Positions 62,076 through 64,000 of a stretch of 64,000 nucleotides of DNA are shown here, one piece after another. The translations under genes were made by a program, and so were the position numbers. Under the pieces are notes generated by a model. It was not told where the DNA came from and ran no database searches. It saw only the letters and a list, made by a program, of their open reading frames with translations. The stretch covers positions 1 to 64,000 of the forward strand of contig CADAKH010000004.1 of the NCBI GenBank assembly GCA_902788505.1. Direction: 5' to 3'. The DNA is from Oscillospiraceae bacterium (GTDB lineage Bacteria > Bacillota > Clostridia > Saccharofermentanales > Saccharofermentanaceae). How positions within the stretch are numbered: the stretch's first letter is position 1; each line of letters starts with the position of its first letter.

Positions 62076-64000
62076 ATGGGTAAAAAACTGGTTATTGTTG
62101 AGTCTCCTGCCAAGTCAAAGACGATTGGCAGATATCTTGGTAGCGATTACATTATTTCAGCTTCGTTAGGCCATATAAGGGATCTTCCTTCCGGCAATCT
62201 CGGTGTTGATGTTAAGAATAATTTCAAACCTTTATACATAACAATGAAAGGCAAAGAGAAGGTCGTTAGAGATCTTAAGCTCCTGGCATCCGATGCCGAC
62301 GAGATCCTTCTCGCAACCGACCCTGACCGTGAGGGTGAAGCAATTGCATGGCATTTGGCAAAAGTATTGAAGATAGATCCTGATTCAAAGTGCAGGATCA
62401 CTTTTAACGAGATCACCAAATCTGCTGTTCAGGAAGCTATCAAGAATCCCAGAACGATCAATATGAATCTTGCTAATGCCCAGCAGGCACGTAGAATCCT
62501 TGACAGACTTGTAGGATACGAATTGAGCCCGCTGCTTTGGAAGAAGATCCGTAAGGGTCTTTCAGCAGGAAGAGTTCAGTCTGTTGCTACCAAGATCGTA
62601 ATGGACCGCGATGCCGAGATAGATGCTTTTAAGCCTGAGGAATACTGGCTTATCAAAGCTCTTGTTACTCCCGGTAAGAATACAGATAAATTTGTCCTGG
62701 GTTATTACGGCTTCGTCGACAGTGACGGTAAGGTTAAAAAGGATGATCTTAAGTGTCTCGAAGATGCTCAGGTTGTCCTTGATGCAGTCGGAAGCGGACC
62801 TTTGGTAGTTGATTCTATAAAAAAGGGTAAGAAGGACAGGAATCCTTATCCTCCGTTTACGACATCAACATTGCAGCAGGAAGCATCAAAGAGACTCGGT
62901 TTCTCATCCAAAAAGACAATGTCCATTGCACAGCAGCTCTACGAAGGTGTTGAGATCGCCGGTGCCGGACAGACAGCTCTTGTATCATATATCAGAACAG
63001 ACTCAGTCCGTATTTCTGAGGAGGCAGTAGCTGCCGCTAAAGATATTATCGCAGCAAAATTCGGTAAAGAGTATTGTTCTCCTTATAAGAGAGAATACAA
63101 GAATAAGAATTCCGCTCAGGATGCTCACGAGGCAATCAGGCCCACACACTTCGATCTTGATCCAAAGGAGATCAGATCTTCTCTTACTAACGACCAGTAC
63201 AAGCTCTATCAGCTTATCTGGGACAGATTCCTTGCAACTCAAATGGCTGCCTGCAAGCTTGATACTGTTACATGTCAGGCTTCATGCAACAACAGAGTGT
63301 TCAGGGCAGTAGGAGAGACTGTTACTTTCAAGGGCTTCCTTGTTCTTTACGATGATGTTGCTGAAGATGTAACAAAGACAGATGATCAGGACGGAAAGGC
63401 TGCAATCCCGCCTCTCGAAGACGGTATGAAACTTGAGCTTCTTGACCTTAAGTCTCAGCAGAAGTTTACATTGCCGCCACCGCACTATACGGAAGCTACA
63501 CTTATCAAAGCTCTCGAAGAGTATGGTATCGGCAGACCATCTACATATGCTCCTACGATTTCCACTATTCTTGACCGTAAATATATCGAGAAGAACGGAA
63601 GACTCCTTCAGATCACGGATCTTGGTAAGATTGTTACCAATATGCTTTCCGAGAATTTCAGTGAGATTGTTGACCTTTCTTTTACGGCTGATATGGAGAC
63701 AAAACTCGACGAAGTAGAAGAAGGCAAAGAAGAGTGGGAAGATGTCCTCAATGCATTCTATCCTAAGTTTAATTCTCAGATAAAAGCTGCCCAGGAATCT
63801 ATTGATAAGATCACATTTGAGCCTGAGAAGACAGGTGAGACATGTCCTCAGTGCGGAAGTGAGCTTGTTTATAAAGAAGGCAGATACGGTAAATTTATAG
63901 CCTGCTCCAATTTCCCTGAATGCAATTACACCAAAAATATTGTTGTTTACGCCAAGGGTTCCTGCCCTAAGTGCGGTTCAGGCCTTCTTGTTCACAAATC
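62076..64000 (+). CDS. topA: DNA topoisomerase I (3' end cut by the window)
   Basis: Type IA topoisomerase relaxing negative supercoils. The N-terminal TOPRIM domain starts with KLVIVESPAKSKTI and contains LATDPDREGEAIAWH with the metal-binding Asp residues (residues about 80-94). The LSAGRVQSVA motif and the active-site Tyr Y305 in SYIRTDS follow. Visible C-terminal zinc ribbons begin at TCPQCG (about 589) with CSNFPEC, and a second starts with CPKCGSG. GAGGGG lies before the ATG. The frame is still open at the window's end after about 641 codons. Confidence 0.96.
   Translation, partial: MGKKLVIVESPAKSKTIGRYLGSDYIISASLGHIRDLPSGNLGVDVKNNFKPLYITMKGKEKVVRDLKLLASDADEILLATDPDREGEAIAWHLAKVLKIDPDSKCRITFNEITKSAVQEAIKNPRTINMNLANAQQARRILDRLVGYELSPLLWKKIRKGLSAGRVQSVATKIVMDRDAEIDAFKPEEYWLIKALVTPGKNTDKFVLGYYGFVDSDGKVKKDDLKCLEDAQVVLDAVGSGPLVVDSIKKGKKDRNPYPPFTTSTLQQEASKRLGFSSKKTMSIAQQLYEGVEIAGAGQTALVSYIRTDSVRISEEAVAAAKDIIAAKFGKEYCSPYKREYKNKNSAQDAHEAIRPTHFDLDPKEIRSSLTNDQYKLYQLIWDRFLATQMAACKLDTVTCQASCNNRVFRAVGETVTFKGFLVLYDDVAEDVTKTDDQDGKAAIPPLEDGMKLELLDLKSQQKFTLPPPHYTEATLIKALEEYGIGRPSTYAPTISTILDRKYIEKNGRLLQITDLGKIVTNMLSENFSEIVDLSFTADMETKLDEVEEGKEEWEDVLNAFYPKFNSQIKAAQESIDKITFEPEKTGETCPQCGSELVYKEGRYGKFIACSNFPECNYTKNIVVYAKGSCPKCGSGLLVHK

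Overview
The window looks like a chromosomal core region of a low-to-moderate GC anaerobic Firmicute of class Clostridia. The evidence is the gene order rpsB-tsf-pyrH-frr-uppS-cdsA-dxr-rseP-ispG-polC, a PolC-type replicase, a class A RNase P RNA, a 2-hydroxyacyl-CoA dehydratase activator, strong AGGAGG-type ribosome binding sites and frequent TTG/GTG starts. I cannot name the species from sequence alone; an Oscillospirales/Saccharofermentans-like or rumen clostridial relative would fit. No IS element, prophage, CRISPR array or tRNA gene was seen. Almost all genes lie on the + strand; only the glutamine synthetase, the PHP phosphatase and ychF lie on the - strand.

Layout. 1-15446: translation, envelope and isoprenoid genes running into replication (rpsB to polC, then priA), mostly with overlapping or very short junctions. 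15596-17705: dapA, dapB, yajC, with a terminator behind. 17788-21560: dnaG, trmK, a Nif3-family gene and rnpB; rpoD, usually between dnaG and trmK in Firmicutes, is absent. 21599-27913: an AIR synthase of the form I associate with Bacteroidetes, an aquaporin, a long glutamine synthetase, an unknown membrane protein and malic enzyme. 27991-30779: Lrp/AsnC regulator, aminotransferase, prfB. 30824-34739: an acyltransferase and a large membrane class III adenylate cyclase, which looks like an accessory pair. 34746-43354: PHP phosphatase, M18 aminopeptidase, cardiolipin synthase, amidohydrolase and a heterodimeric ABC exporter. 43364-47496: murD, leuA, uppP. 47791-57884: an unknown basic-tailed protein, a giant dehydratase-activator homologue, polA, coaE and three small membrane-protein genes. 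57927-64000: ychF (-), then comM, dprA and the 5' part of topA.

The most unusual observation is in PolC. Its polymerase, PHP and clamp-binding motifs are intact, but the embedded DnaQ-like 3'-5' exonuclease domain has lost its catalytic residues: the DxE of Exo I is replaced by V510 and K512, the Exo II region lacks its Asp, and no Exo III His-Asp pair can be found. PolA in the same window also lacks proofreading residues. The main replicase may therefore not proofread through its usual domain, and fidelity may depend on the PHP domain or on a separate exonuclease. Other points of interest are non-coding: a nested cluster of TACGGC/GCCGTA inverted repeats at about helical spacing (47557-47659), four TTTGT(A/C)GGT repeats and a hairpin covering the ribosome binding site upstream of comM, and a possible two-state leader upstream of the aquaporin.

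No gene-free stretch exceeds 300 bases except 21184-21598, which holds rnpB. The next longest are 47497-47790 (the inverted-repeat cluster) and 59022-59268 (the comM leader).
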